Shown here piece by piece: positions 9,672 through 19,123 of a stretch of DNA of 64,000 bases (position 1 is the stretch's first letter; the number at the start of each line of letters is the position of its first letter). The DNA is from Oncomelania hupensis (lineage: Eukaryota > Mollusca > Gastropoda > Littorinimorpha > Pomatiopsidae): NCBI GenBank assembly GCA_036898135.1, contig CM072523.1, forward strand, positions 38,920,876-38,984,875. The letters run 5' to 3'. The translations under genes and the position numbers were made by a program. The notes below the pieces were generated by a model. The model did no database searches. It was not told the DNA's origin and worked only from the letters and a program-made list of their open reading frames with translations.

Positions 9672-10205
9672 CTGCAACAGTTTCTCTGCAAACCAAACAA
9701 TAGAATTGTATCTCATGCTACCCAAATGCAAAACAAGGCAGCTAGCTCAGAGTAATACACCAGCACATCCAGATATATAATCTACGTGGTTACACAAATG
9801 ATTTATTTGATAACAGACATGCAAATGCCTTGCACACGTAATGCAGTCCCAACAACAACTAGGTAAATAATAAGTTTTAAAAATATCAACGCATATACTT
9901 CTTTAAAAAAAAACAACAACATCATAAAGGATTTCCGTTATATTTTCTTACAAATTGTGCAAAGCTAATGTAGCAGCAAATGGTACGCAAATTAAAACTG
10001 GACACTTTCTTTCCCCCAAGGCAAAAATATTGAAATAATCAAATTTTTACCAGTCTTGAATACAAGTTCTTATCAAGATAATACTTCGCAGCTTTCTACA
10101 GGTCCATAGTCTCCACCAACATTTATTTGATTTGTTACTTTCTGGCAAGTTTATGTGAACAGAAACTACTTGGGGATTGTTCAGTATACTACTTCAGCAT
10201 TATTC
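9672..10205. other. No gene recognised
   Basis: AT-rich sequence without a plausible coding frame, repeat match or RNA gene that I can see. Confidence 0.5.
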
Positions 10206-10740
10206 AACTTTCCTCAAAACTTTCTGTCACTACGTGTTTCCTTTCAATCTCGCGTTGATCTATCGATCATCATCCTGGCTATTCTAAATCATCTATGACA
10301 AAAACAACAGCAAAACAATTTTCTCAAAACTTAAGGTCCTTCTCTACGAGTTTCTCTTCAATCTCTTGTTTATCAATCAACTTTGTGGCCATTTTACATC
10401 ATCAGTGATGACAACAATAAACCAAGTTCCTCAAACCTTTCTTTCAACTATGAATTTTCCTTTCCAATCTTATGTTGACCTATCGATCATCTTCGTGACC
10501 GTTTTACATCATCAGTTCCTCAAACCTTTCTTTCAACTATGAATTTTCCTTTCCAATCTTATGTTGACCTATCGATCATCTTCGTGATCGTTTTACATCA
10601 TCAGTGACGACAACAACAAAACAATTTCCTCGACACCTTCCTTCACTACGAGTTACCCTTTCAATCTCTCGTTGACCTATCGATCATCTTCGTGACCATT
10701 TTACATCATTAGTGACGACCACAACAATAAAACAAATTCT
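10206..10740. repeat. Diverged tandem repeat, unit about 90-120 bp
   Basis: About five units each hold a TTCCTC..CTTTC segment, a TTTCAATCT segment, ACCTATCGATCATC and a TTTACATCAT end. The two central units (from 10426 and 10515) are nearly identical at an 89-bp spacing, while the outer units have drifted and vary in length. Non-coding. Confidence 0.8.
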
Positions 10741-10747
10741 TTCCAAT

Positions 10748-10779
10748 CACAAGAATATCAACTAACAAGTTAGTATCTC
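10748..10779 (+). repeat. Left terminal inverted repeat of the 1-kb element
   Basis: Begins CACAAGAATATCAACTAACA and is matched in inverted form by 11724-11755 with one mismatch. Confidence 0.85.
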
Positions 10780-10917
10780 GTATTGCCCCCAGTCGACGTG
10801 CGGTGGTCCCGTTGCCATTGGTTTTAGCCACAAGCTGAGACGGGGGTATCTCAAACCTAAAAATAGAATAGAGAATTCTGGGAAATATGATAACTAGCTA
10901 CGGTTGCAGTCGTGGTC

Positions 10918-11061
10918 GCCATTTCTCGCGAAGATGTGCTGGCTGAAATTAAACGAAAGTTGGGAGAGGAACTGCATATTTCTGGTAGTGAACAAAGGCT
11001 TTGCTCAATTATCGAAGGAGAACACGATGGATTTATAGAAACATGCACACATGTATTTTAG
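10918..11061 (+). pseudogene. Coding-like segment inside the 1-kb inverted-repeat element
   Basis: One frame gives about 47 residues of balanced composition containing SREDVLAEIKRKLGEELH and ending at a stop near 11059-11061. It has no Met start of its own and no domain that I recognise. It may be a remnant of a transposase, a captured host exon, or chance. The neighbouring frame at 11315-11605 has no recognisable motif either. Confidence 0.25.
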
Positions 11062-11723
11062 CTCAGTGCAGGCGATCGTGAGTCTCAGTGAACGATTGAT
11101 CGCCAGTGTCATCGATTCAGCAGCTCAGATCGCTTCAATGTGATGGTTCATTTATCGCTTGAATCACACTGTATAATGCACATGCAAGTTCTGTCAAAGA
11201 TTATGATGATTTGAGCATATGTTCGATTCCGTACCGATTGGAAGGTGGGGTGGAAAAATTCAATCATGGTGATGATCAATCCTATTTTGCAATGGTGGTT
11301 AGGCCTACTTTATTGTGTATGGTCACGGGTACTTACCTTTTGTAGTTTGTGTGCTTTTTGTTCTGTCGGCCTTGAGTGTTTACGTCGCCTTGGCTCGTTG
11401 TACTTTGTTGTGGTCTCGCTCTCTTTTGATTTTTGAAAGCAAATTCAAATTGCATTGTTATCCAGCAGCATGCGAGGTCAAATTAGACGAATTCAGATCT
11501 AACCAATCTTCTTGTGACGCCATTTTGCGTGTGTCTCGTGTGCCATGCACGAATCGCGAAGAGTCCTGCCGACGTCATTTCAGAAAAGGATTTCCCTACC
11601 CATAATTCCCCTGGGTTTTGAAGTTTCTAAAAAATTATTTTAGGCCGACGACGCTCTATGGAGCACAAAGCATGTAAAGGGAAGCAACCGGTTGTACGCG
11701 CACGTCGACAGAGACATAGAAGG

Positions 11724-11755
11724 GAGATACTAACTTGTTAGTTGATATACTTGTG
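11724..11755 (-). repeat. Right terminal inverted repeat of the 1-kb element
   Basis: The reverse complement matches 10748-10779 at 31 of 32 positions. Confidence 0.85.
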
Positions 11756-11915
11756 TTCCAGTTCCATGTGTTTCCTTTTCAATATATCTATCCTCCTTGT
11801 TGACATTGTAAATCACCAGTGACACCACCTCCACCACCACCACCACCCCAACAACAGGTTCACCGCCATCACCACCACCAAAATAACACCAACGCTACTG
11901 CCACCGATGTGTACT

Positions 11916-12207
11916 GTGTCGGATAGCGCAGTGGTTGGAGCACTCGCTATTGTGTCGCAAGTTAAGCACCGTCCAGTGCGGTTAGCACTTGGATGGGTGA
12001 CCGCAAAACGTGAAGCGACAAATAAGACAACGCCCCCAGTTGACTCAACTGTGACTGAGTACCTACTCTCTTAAGGGTGGGGAAGGTAAAGCAGCGAGGG
12101 AGAGAGATGGGCATCACCCTCATTACGCTGGCCCAAGATAAGTGTGATCTCCAACATCACGCTCCCCTACAGCCACAAGGCTATGGGACTACCTTTACCT
12201 TTACCTA
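11916..12207 (+). mobile_element. SINE with tRNA-like A box and 5S rRNA-like segment, copy 1
   Basis: A 292-bp repeat that is nearly identical to 23109-23400. The head has TAGCGCAGTGG (11924-11934), which fits a tRNA-type Pol III A box. It is followed by a segment (11961-12004) that follows the internal promoter of 5S rRNA: GTTAAGCA, then GGTTAGCACTTGGATGGG and TGACCGC. A family-specific body follows, and the 3' end is a CTTTACC-type repeat. This suggests a SINE whose head fuses tRNA-like and 5S-like parts. It is a retrotransposed Pol III transcript, not a functional 5S gene, since only about 44 nt of 5S-like sequence are present. Confidence 0.85.
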
Positions 12208-12493
12208 CTGCCACCACCTCCAACAGCAGCAACAAACAACACCAACAACAACTTACAACGTCCACAATCTTGACCTCCCAGCTGTGGCACTGCGTGCCTG
12301 GCTCGCAACTACAGTAACCGTTGTGTTTCTCGAATGGATCGCAGTGGTCACCCAGTCGTTTATACATCTGGCACGTGCCTGTTCAAACAATTAATCAATT
12401 AAAAAAAATCAATCAATCACAGTCTGTCAGTCAGTCAACAACACAATCCGTCAACTGGTCTATAAATAAATTAATATAACAGTCAATGAGTGA
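12208..12493. other. No gene recognised
   Basis: Short CAA-rich and CAG-rich stretches, then AT-rich DNA with TCAATCAATC-like runs. No coding region is supported. Confidence 0.5.
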
Positions 12494-12604
12494 ATCGGAT
12501 GAGAGTATAAACGAATGTCTAGTGTATGCATTCCACCACAGGGACTTTAAAGATCATGACGCTCATGTCCTAGACGGGTGAATGCCGCCTATAGAGAAAC
12601 ACCC
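12494..12604 (+). mobile_element. tRNA-type SINE, body fragment
   Basis: Aligns with the body of the full SINE at 28403-28715 (shared GCATTCCA, GACTTTAAA, TGACGCTCATGTCCTAGACG). The tRNA-derived head is missing, so the copy is 5'-truncated. It abuts a family A LINE. Confidence 0.75.
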
Positions 12605-12945
12605 ATCATGCACTAGATCCCTTCTTCCCGATCCCCGGTCGCCCAGGATTGTGCTCAGTCGTTTGGGCGTCAGACAACGAGCCCACGCTGAACAAATTAT
12701 AGCTGAAGAACAAGGAGGATTCAGTGCATGGCAAAGTACCACTGAACAGATTTTCAACCTCAGAATAATCTGCGAAAAATATCTACAGCATCAACAACAC
12801 CTTCAAGAAAGCGTTTGACCGAGTCTGTCATGCAGCGCTGTTGGAAAACATGAAAGTACAACCTCAGCCCTAACATTATTGAAGTCATCAAAAGCCTGTA
12901 TGACAAAGCTACCAGTGCAGTCCTCCACAACAGCGCCATCGGGAA
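12605..12945 (+). pseudogene. LINE family A, copy 2, part before the Gypsy insertion
   Basis: Encodes the middle of a non-LTR reverse transcriptase. From about 12640 it includes IIAEEQGGF, STTEQIFNLR and, in a shifted frame, KAFDRVCHAALLENMK with the first catalytic Asp. It then runs to an SAIGN segment cut at 12945 by Gypsy copy B. The same element continues at 19124, where GNWFKTTIGVRQGCLLSP follows directly. Small frame shifts mark it as inactive. Confidence 0.85.
12941..12945. repeat. Target-site duplication GGGAA, left side of Gypsy copy B
   Basis: GGGAA directly precedes the 5' LTR and is repeated at 19124-19128 directly after the 3' LTR. Confidence 0.94.
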
Positions 12946-13580
12946 TGTTACGTTGAAACGCGAATGGTAGTATGTCTGAAACGCGCACGATAGATCCAAT
13001 CGTTTCGTTTTGCAAAGTATTCAATAATGGAGTTTATTTATCTTTGGTTTGAGTTTGCATTGTTGTTAGGAGAGGCTTTGTATAACGTTGATAATTTTCG
13101 TTAGTCGATATTATTGGAGAATTCTCTGGATTTGCGTATTTACTGTCGATAGAATTTTCCCGATAAATGTCGAAGTTTGAGGGAACGTTCCTGGAATGTT
13201 TAGAAAGATGTATGACGTAAGTCAGTGATGACGATCTTTTATTTGATTGGCTGTAGTGCGTCATTCTAGTCTACCTTGTTCTAAATTGTTCGGGAAGAAA
13301 GAGAGGCTATATAATTATGTGCCGCACTGTTTAGGATGTGTTGTTGATAGTGAGTTGGAAAGTAAAAAGTTGAGAGTGGAAAGGCGATTGAGCGATTGTA
13401 TGCAGTTGTTGATGTGTGCTGAATAAAAGTGGAAAACTTCATAGGTCGACTCCAAACTTGTTGATGAGTGAGCAGGCTGCGTGGATAAACGAATCAGAGT
13501 TACACCTTATCAGGACTTCAGCATCGGGGCTGAATCAAATACTGATAAAGAAAAACACCATCATCAAACGGAGTGTAACA
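12946..13580 (+). repeat. 5' LTR of Gypsy copy B
   Basis: A 635-bp direct repeat of 18489-19123. It contains TGACGTAA (13213-13220), an inverted CCAAT box ATTGG (13246-13250), a TATATAA box (about 13309) and an AATAAA signal (13422-13427). This order is reasonable for a Pol II promoter followed by the R region. Confidence 0.95.
13213..13315 (+). promoter_or_regulatory. LTR promoter elements: CRE-like site, CCAAT box, TATA box
   Basis: TGACGTAA (a CREB/ATF-type site), ATTGG (inverted CCAAT) and CTATATAA occur within about 100 bp in the 5' LTR. The first two are conserved in copy A, whereas its TATA box is altered. The roles are inferred from motif spacing only. Confidence 0.5.
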
Positions 13581-13584
13581 TTTT

Positions 13585-13604
13585 TGGGGGTCAAGCCGCG
13601 ATTC
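13585..13604 (+). other. Candidate tRNA primer-binding site, Gypsy copy B
   Basis: TGGGGGTCAAGCCGCGATTC, 4 nt after the 5' LTR, identical to the copy A site. The matching tRNA was not identified. Confidence 0.55.
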
Positions 13605-14096
13605 ACGCCATAGCCAAGGGTTCAGCTGCTACAACAAGCGAGTCAACGTTACGAGAAGCAGTCATCGAGGGTATTTGCCAACGAGTTGCGTCGAGAGGGG
13701 CCAACATACTGGGACTACATCCGATAGATTCGGGTTGACTGCAAGGGCGTGTAGTCGCCGAAGAGTTGCTTCATGAGCGAATAACAGATCGGGACTACGT
13801 GGCTGCCGCAAGACTACGTCGAGGGACAGTCTCGGAGCTACATCGCCAGTATTAGAGAGAGCTACGAGCGGACGTCGCGTCTACTTCAGCACAGGAGCGT
13901 ATACATCAACACCAGCGTGGTGCAGCGTCGCATACGACGAGGACAGCGGGGCCTGCGTCAGCGAAGGCGACTAGTGGCAAGCATCAGCGCTACTGCAGAA
14001 AGCGTACTGTTCTAGAACAGTCTAGAAGGGTGCAGCACAGTCAAGAACTTTCTAGAAAAAGAACTTTCCAGAAAAGAACTTTCCAGAAGCATCAAG
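13605..14096 (+). other. 5' untranslated leader of Gypsy copy B
   Basis: Sequence homologous to the leader of copy A (8473-9005), ending in AACTTTCCAGAA-type repeats next to the gag start. No coding frame is evident. Confidence 0.7.
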
Positions 14097-15733
14097 ATGG
14101 CTGACTTCTGGCAGAAAGGGATTCAACTGAATCTGAAAGGGAAACAGTTGACGGAGTACGTCAAATCCCAGGAGAGAATACAAGAACGAGAATTAGAAGA
14201 GCAACGTCGCTGAGAAGAAAGAGAATTAGAAGAGCGGCGTCAAAAAAGAGAAGAACAGCGACGGCGTGAAGAAAGAGAAATTGAACAGCAGCGGCAAGAA
14301 AAAGAAGAGCAACGACGTCGTGAAGAAAGAGAGTTCAAGCTGAAGCGTCTTGAAGGTGAGCGTCAGTACCAGCTAGAGTTGACGCGTATTCAAAACAATC
14401 AGCATGCGCCACAAGTTATCAGCGACTTCAAAGCTCCAAAATTGCCAGCATTCGTCGACGAAAAGGACCAGATCGACAGCTATCTGGCGAGGTTCGAAAG
14501 ATTCGCCGAAAGTGCTAAATGGCAACGTCAAGACTGGGCGATCATACTCAGCGCACTATTGACGGAAAAGGCGCTCGACGTCTACATCAGACTGTCGAAT
14601 ACTGACGCCAAAGACTACGACGTTTTGAAAGAGGCCATGTTACAGTGCTACAACTTTACAGAGAAGGGCTACCGTAAACGCTTTCGCGAATGCCGGCCTT
14701 TGTCAGACGAGACGCCAAAGCAGTTTGTGGAGCGCCTGTCGTCATATCTACACAAGTGGGTGGAATTATCAGGCAAAGGGAAGACTTACGAGAGTCTCCA
14801 TGATCTGATTGTAAGGGAGCAATTACTCAACGCCTGCCCTAAGGACCTCGCGATCCACTCGGAAATACAAAAGTTGCAGACGCTAAAAGACGTTGCTGAG
14901 GCTGCTGAAAGATATCTCATCGCTTATGATAAGACGCTGGGGCCACCCAAGGCGACGAAATCATTTCAGAAGACTGGAAACCATGGGAACCAGATCCAGG
15001 GGAGCCAGACGAGCCAGAGACAGACGGACTCCACGCCACCTCCCAGGGAAGGGCAATCGAGAGGCTGTTTCACCTGCAACGCTACAGACCACAGAGCGGC
15101 TAACTGTCCTCAAAACAAAAGTAGCGGACAGCGGGGCAGTACGGACAATGCAGCGGCGGGCAACCGGCAGAGGCGGTTCTCCAATCAACGGCAAACCAGT
15201 AGATCTGACCATCAAGTGTGCGGCGGGAGCGTCATTCTTCCGAGTGAGACCGAGCGCACAGCTACTCCTGCGGACGTGCAAGAGTGCATGACTGAGGGCC
15301 AACTTCTCCTTGCCAACGGGAAATCCATCCCCGTCGCCGCCAGCGCAGCTGTGACCGTCCAGAACATGCCTGCTTCCAAGGGACGCGTTGGAAATCATGA
15401 AGTGACTGTCTTGAGAGACTCTGGCTGCAGTGGGGTCATCGTCAGAGAAGACCTAATCGCTAAAGAACAGTTCACTGGCGATTCAAAATGGACACTAATG
15501 GCCGAAAGCAAATGTGTGAGAGCGCCAGTTGCGAAGATTCATGTCAGCACCCCTTTCTACATAGGCGAAGTAGAAGCGGTTTGCCTGAAGAAGCCGTTAT
15601 ACGATTTGATGATCGGGAACATCGACGGCGCGAGACGACCCGACGACCCCGATTCAGAATGGAGTCCTGCCTCAACCCAACGTGTCGAAGTTGCGGAGGA
15701 GGATCCATTGCCATTTCCCGATGGAGACCTTAC
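14097..15733 (+). pseudogene. Gag-protease region of Gypsy copy B, interrupted by a stop
   Basis: Begins with ATG at 14097 (MADFWQKG, as in copy A), then meets an in-frame TGA at 14211-14213 within the charged coiled coil. After that stop the frame is open to 15733. It encodes more charged helix, then the capsid-like gag segment starting near LPAFVDEKDQIDSYL. A zinc knuckle (CFTCNATDHRAANC) lies at about 15065-15108 and the protease active site DSGCSG at about 15418-15435. Copy B keeps the capsid part that copy A has lost by frameshift. The MITE at 15734 then breaks the link to integrase and shifts the frame. Confidence 0.88.
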
Positions 15734-15925
15734 CACACCAGCTCAATGCCTATGTGAGCAGCACTCTTAGGTTCTCCCACATTTTGCTGGCTGCGGGCTA
15801 TTTATAGCTTGCCTACACCCTCCCTTTCAGTGAAAGGAAAGGAAAGAAGAGCACAGGCGAAGCTATTTATAGCTAGCCTGGCTGAACTAGCTTCAAAACC
15901 TAAAAGCTTTGGTTGAGTCAGTGTG
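15734..15925. mobile_element. 192-bp MITE inserted in Gypsy copy B
   Basis: The segment is absent at the equivalent place in copy A. TTAC is found on both sides (15730-15733 and 15926-15929), consistent with a 4-bp target duplication. The ends form short imperfect inverted repeats: CACACCAGCTCAA at the left and CACACTGACTCAA read inward from the right. Inside, CTATTTATAGCT occurs twice. It has no coding capacity. A CAC start with a 4-bp duplication is reminiscent of Chapaev-type (CACTA-related) elements, but this is only suggestive. Confidence 0.85.
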
Positions 15926-15929
15926 TTAC

Positions 15930-18300
15930 AGAGCTGCTACGGGACAATGTGGCTACTCCGGCTCAGCCCTGCCGACCAGAGATCGTCGGTGCTGTTACTA
16001 CCAGGGCCCAGGCCAAGAGAGACAAGACGACTACGCCACTGAAGGTCGCCGACAACTCAAAAGCTGCCATCGTGGACAGAGATAAACTGATCCAGCTCCA
16101 GGAAGCTGATAGCACTTTAAACAAGTACAGGAACCGCCAAGACCACGTGACCAAAGGCAGTGGTACGGTCTATTTCGAGGTGAAGGCCAAGATCCTGTAC
16201 CGAATCTTGCAGCACCCGAGGGTCAACGGAGGGAAACCACTACGTCAAGTCTTGGTACCGTTACCTCTAAGGCGCCAAGTGATGGAAGTAGCACATGACT
16301 CCATCATGGGAGGTCACCTAGGCATAAAGAAGACGTCAGACAAAATCCAGGCGGTATTCTACTGGCCAGGACTTCATGCGGATGTAAGCCATTTCTGCCG
16401 ATCGTGTGACATTTGCCAGAAGACCATACCTCGAGGAAGGGTCCCGAAAGTACCTATGCAGAAGATGCCTTTGATCGACCGACCTTTCAAGAGGGTGGCC
16501 TTAGACTTAATCGGCGAAATAAGACCTCCGAGTGAAGAAGGTCATCGGTGGGTACTGACTTTAGTGGACTATGCAACTCGGTACCCAGAAGCAGTGCCAC
16601 TGAAGAAGATTGACACTGAAACTGTAGCAGAGGCACTGGTGGACATGTTCAGTAGACTTGGAGTGCCTGCAGAAATTCTGACAGACCTCGGGACGCAGTT
16701 CGTCTCTGACTGCATGAAGGAGGTCAACAGACTGCTGAGCATCCGGCATTTGACTACGACACCCTACCATCCAATGTGCAACGGGCTTGTCGAGAAGTTC
16801 AATGCTACGCTGAAGTCCACCCTGAAGAAACTATGCAGCGAGCAGCCCAGACAATGGCATCGCTATATCAACGCCTTACTTTTCGCCTACAGAGAAGTAC
16901 CGCAGGAGTCCACCGGCTTTTCTCCGTTCGAGCTGCTGTACGGAAGAACAATCCGAGGACCGATGCACATCCTGAAAGAACTGTGGACGAAAGAAGTAGA
17001 GACCCCAGAGGTGAAGAATAGCTACCAGTACGTGTTTGAGCTACGAGAGAAGCTGATGGAGACTCTCGAGATAGCCAGAGAAAACCTGAAGAAGTCCCAG
17101 GACTGTGGAAAGCACTACTACGATCGTAGGGCTGTGAACAGGAAGTTCAAACCTGGCAACAAAGTGCTGGTGCTGCTACCTACTGATCATAATAAGTTGC
17201 TGATGCAGTGGAAAGGCCCGTACGAAGTGGAGACCGTGGTGGGGATCAACGACTATAAGGTGAAGGTCGGCCAGCATTCCAAGATATACCACGCCAACCT
17301 CCTTAAGCTGTACGTGGAAAGGCCATCAGAGACTGTACACGTAGCAACAGCAGCTGAGATCGACGACAGCTTCAGCAGCGAGGAACTGTTGGAACTGGGA
17401 GACTTCCACAGCAAAGAAGGCATCGATGATGTTAAGCTAGGACCGAGCTTGACGGAAGGTCAAAGGTTGGAGCTCAAGGACCTTATGGGCGAGTTTCCCC
17501 ATAACTTCAATGATGTCCCAGGCTCTACAACTTTGGTCGAACATGAAGTCCACCTCACTTCAAATATTCCCGTTCGATCCAGACCCTTCCCGATCCCTTT
17601 CAAGGCCCGTGAATCCTTGAAGAAAGATATCGATGAGATGCTGAAGATGGGCATCATCAGGGAGTCCAGTTCCCCCTACGCGTCCCCTGTCGTGGTCGTG
17701 AAGAAGAAGGGCGGGAGCAACAGAGTATGCATCGACTACAGGAAGGTTAATAAGATCACCGTCTTCGATCCCGAGCCGATGCCTACCGCAGAAGACCTCT
17801 TCCGCCAACTATCGGGCAGTAAAATCTTCTCAAAGATTGACCTCAGCAAGGGTTATTGGCAAGTCCCCGTGAGTCAACAGGACATACCAAAGACTGCTTT
17901 TATAACTCCTGGTGGGACGTACGAGTGCCTTAGGATGCCCTTTGGCATGGTCAACAGCGGAGCTACCCTGAAGAGAGGAATGAGGAAGATGCTCAATGGG
18001 ATGGACAACGTCGTGTGTTACTGGGACGACCTGCTAGTCCACACCCACACCTGGGAAGAGCATCTGCAGACCTTGAGGGAGCTGTTCCACCGTCTCACAG
18101 AAGCCAACTTGATCGTGAGACCCAGCAAGTGCCTTCTGGGAGCTGACAACGTCGACTTCGTCGGACATCCGACGGAAGAAGGAGACAACGGAGGATGCAC
18201 TGACTCCAGGAAAGCCCACGTGATCATCGTCTTTGACCCTGGGCCGATGACAACCGCAACTGACGAGGGCGTCGTTTCCTTGCGGATGAAAGAACATTGA
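15930..18300 (+). pseudogene. Integrase-reverse transcriptase region of Gypsy copy B, 3'-deleted
   Basis: The frame open from the MITE to 18300 encodes an integrase with an HHCC module and the D, D, E triad (residues of about 198, 258 and 294 counted from a Met at 15913). A GPY/F-like module (WKGPYEV) follows, then reverse transcriptase with an IDYRKVN segment and a YWDD box near residue 703. It diverges from copy A near residue 752, just after VDFVGHP. The last 40 or so residues are unrelated to the connection domain of copy A and include a VFDPGPM segment that resembles an earlier part of reverse transcriptase. RNase H is absent. The integrase-before-reverse-transcriptase order is the same as in copy A. 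Confidence 0.92.
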
Positions 18301-18475
18301 CTGTGTAGATAAAGTGTGAACATTGACAATATCCAGATAGACTTGCGGATGGAAGAACATTGACTCTGTGTGAATGAACTGAGCACAATGACAGTATTCA
18401 GAAAGTCCAGAATTAAGACTTTGTTTGTGCATTACGTTTCAACGTTGTTAAAAGAAATTGGGTAAATTTCTTCTT
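18301..18475 (+). other. 3' untranslated region of Gypsy copy B
   Basis: Related to 3686-3890 of copy A. Both contain repeated ACATTGAC and TATCCAGATAGACTTGCG segments, suggesting short imperfect tandem units ahead of the polypurine tract. Confidence 0.7.
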
Positions 18476-18488
18476 GAGTGGGGGGTTA
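18476..18488 (+). other. Polypurine tract of Gypsy copy B
   Basis: GAGTGGGGGGTTA immediately before the 3' LTR, identical to copy A. Confidence 0.8.
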
Positions 18489-19123
18489 TGTTACGTTGAA
18501 ACGCGAATGGTAGTATGTCTGAAACGCGCACGATAGATCTAATCGTTTCGTTTTGCAAAGTATTCAATAATGGAGTTTATTTACCTTTGATTTGAGTTTG
18601 CATTGTTGTTAGGAGAGGCTTTGTATAACGTTGATAATTTTCGTTAGTCGATATTATTGGAGAATTCTCTGGATTTGCGTATTTACTGTCGATAGAATTT
18701 TCCCGATAAATGTCGAAGTTTGAGGGAACGTTCCTGGAATGTTTAGAAAGATGTATGACGTAAGTCAGTGATGACGATCTTTTATTTGATTGGCTGTAGT
18801 GCGTCATTCTAGTCTACCGTGTTCTAAATTGTTCGGGAAGAAAGAGAGGCTATATAATTATGTGCCGCACTGTTTAGGGTGTGTTGTTGATAGTGAGTTG
18901 GAAAGTAAAAAGTTGAGAGTGGAAAGGCGATTGAGCGATTGTATGCAGTTGTTGATGTGTGCTGAATAAAAGTGGAAAACTTCATACGTCGACTCCAGAC
19001 TTGTTGATGAGTGAGCAGGCTGCGTGGATAAACGAATCAGAGTTACACCTTATCAGGACTTCAGCATCGGGGCTGAATCAAATACTGATAAAGAAAAACA
19101 CCATCATCAAACGGAGTGTAACA
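18489..19123 (+). repeat. 3' LTR of Gypsy copy B
   Basis: A 635-bp direct repeat of 12946-13580 differing at seven positions by eye. Confidence 0.95.

Larger units (their letters stand above)
10748..11755. mobile_element. 1-kb DNA element with 32-bp terminal inverted repeats
   Basis: The left end (10748-10779) and right end (11724-11755) are inverted copies matching at 31 of 32 positions. Each contains the short palindrome ACTAACAAGTTAGT. A second shared block, GTCGACGTGC, lies a little inside each end. TTCCA occurs close to both ends but is not perfectly adjacent, so I cannot define the target duplication. Inside there is no transposase that I recognise. One segment (about 10918-11061) reads as plausible protein. 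The structure fits a non-autonomous DNA transposon or MITE of unknown superfamily. Confidence 0.7.
12946..19123 (+). mobile_element. Ty3/Gypsy LTR retrotransposon (Gmr1-like), copy B, lacking RNase H
   Basis: A 6,178-bp element with 635-bp LTRs at both ends (12946-13580 and 18489-19123), TGTTAC and GTAACA termini, and GGGAA duplications. By eye the LTRs differ at seven positions, so it is recent but probably a little older than copy A. It is inserted into a family A LINE. The coding region matches copy A closely. It has an in-frame TGA in gag (14211), a 192-bp MITE in pol (15734-15925), and a deletion that removes the end of reverse transcriptase and all of RNase H. It could move only with help from an intact relative. 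Confidence 0.96.

Noticed and set aside
11315..11605. 96-codon frame with a hydrophobic start, possible small membrane protein
   Set aside because: No recognisable domain, it lies inside an inverted-repeat element, and composition alone is not enough.
10741..11760. Target duplication TTCCA for the 1-kb inverted-repeat element
   Set aside because: The left copy is separated from the inverted repeat by two bases, so the match is not exact enough to call.
11961..12004. 5S rRNA gene
   Set aside because: Only the internal-promoter part resembles 5S. The rest is a repeated SINE body present in two copies.
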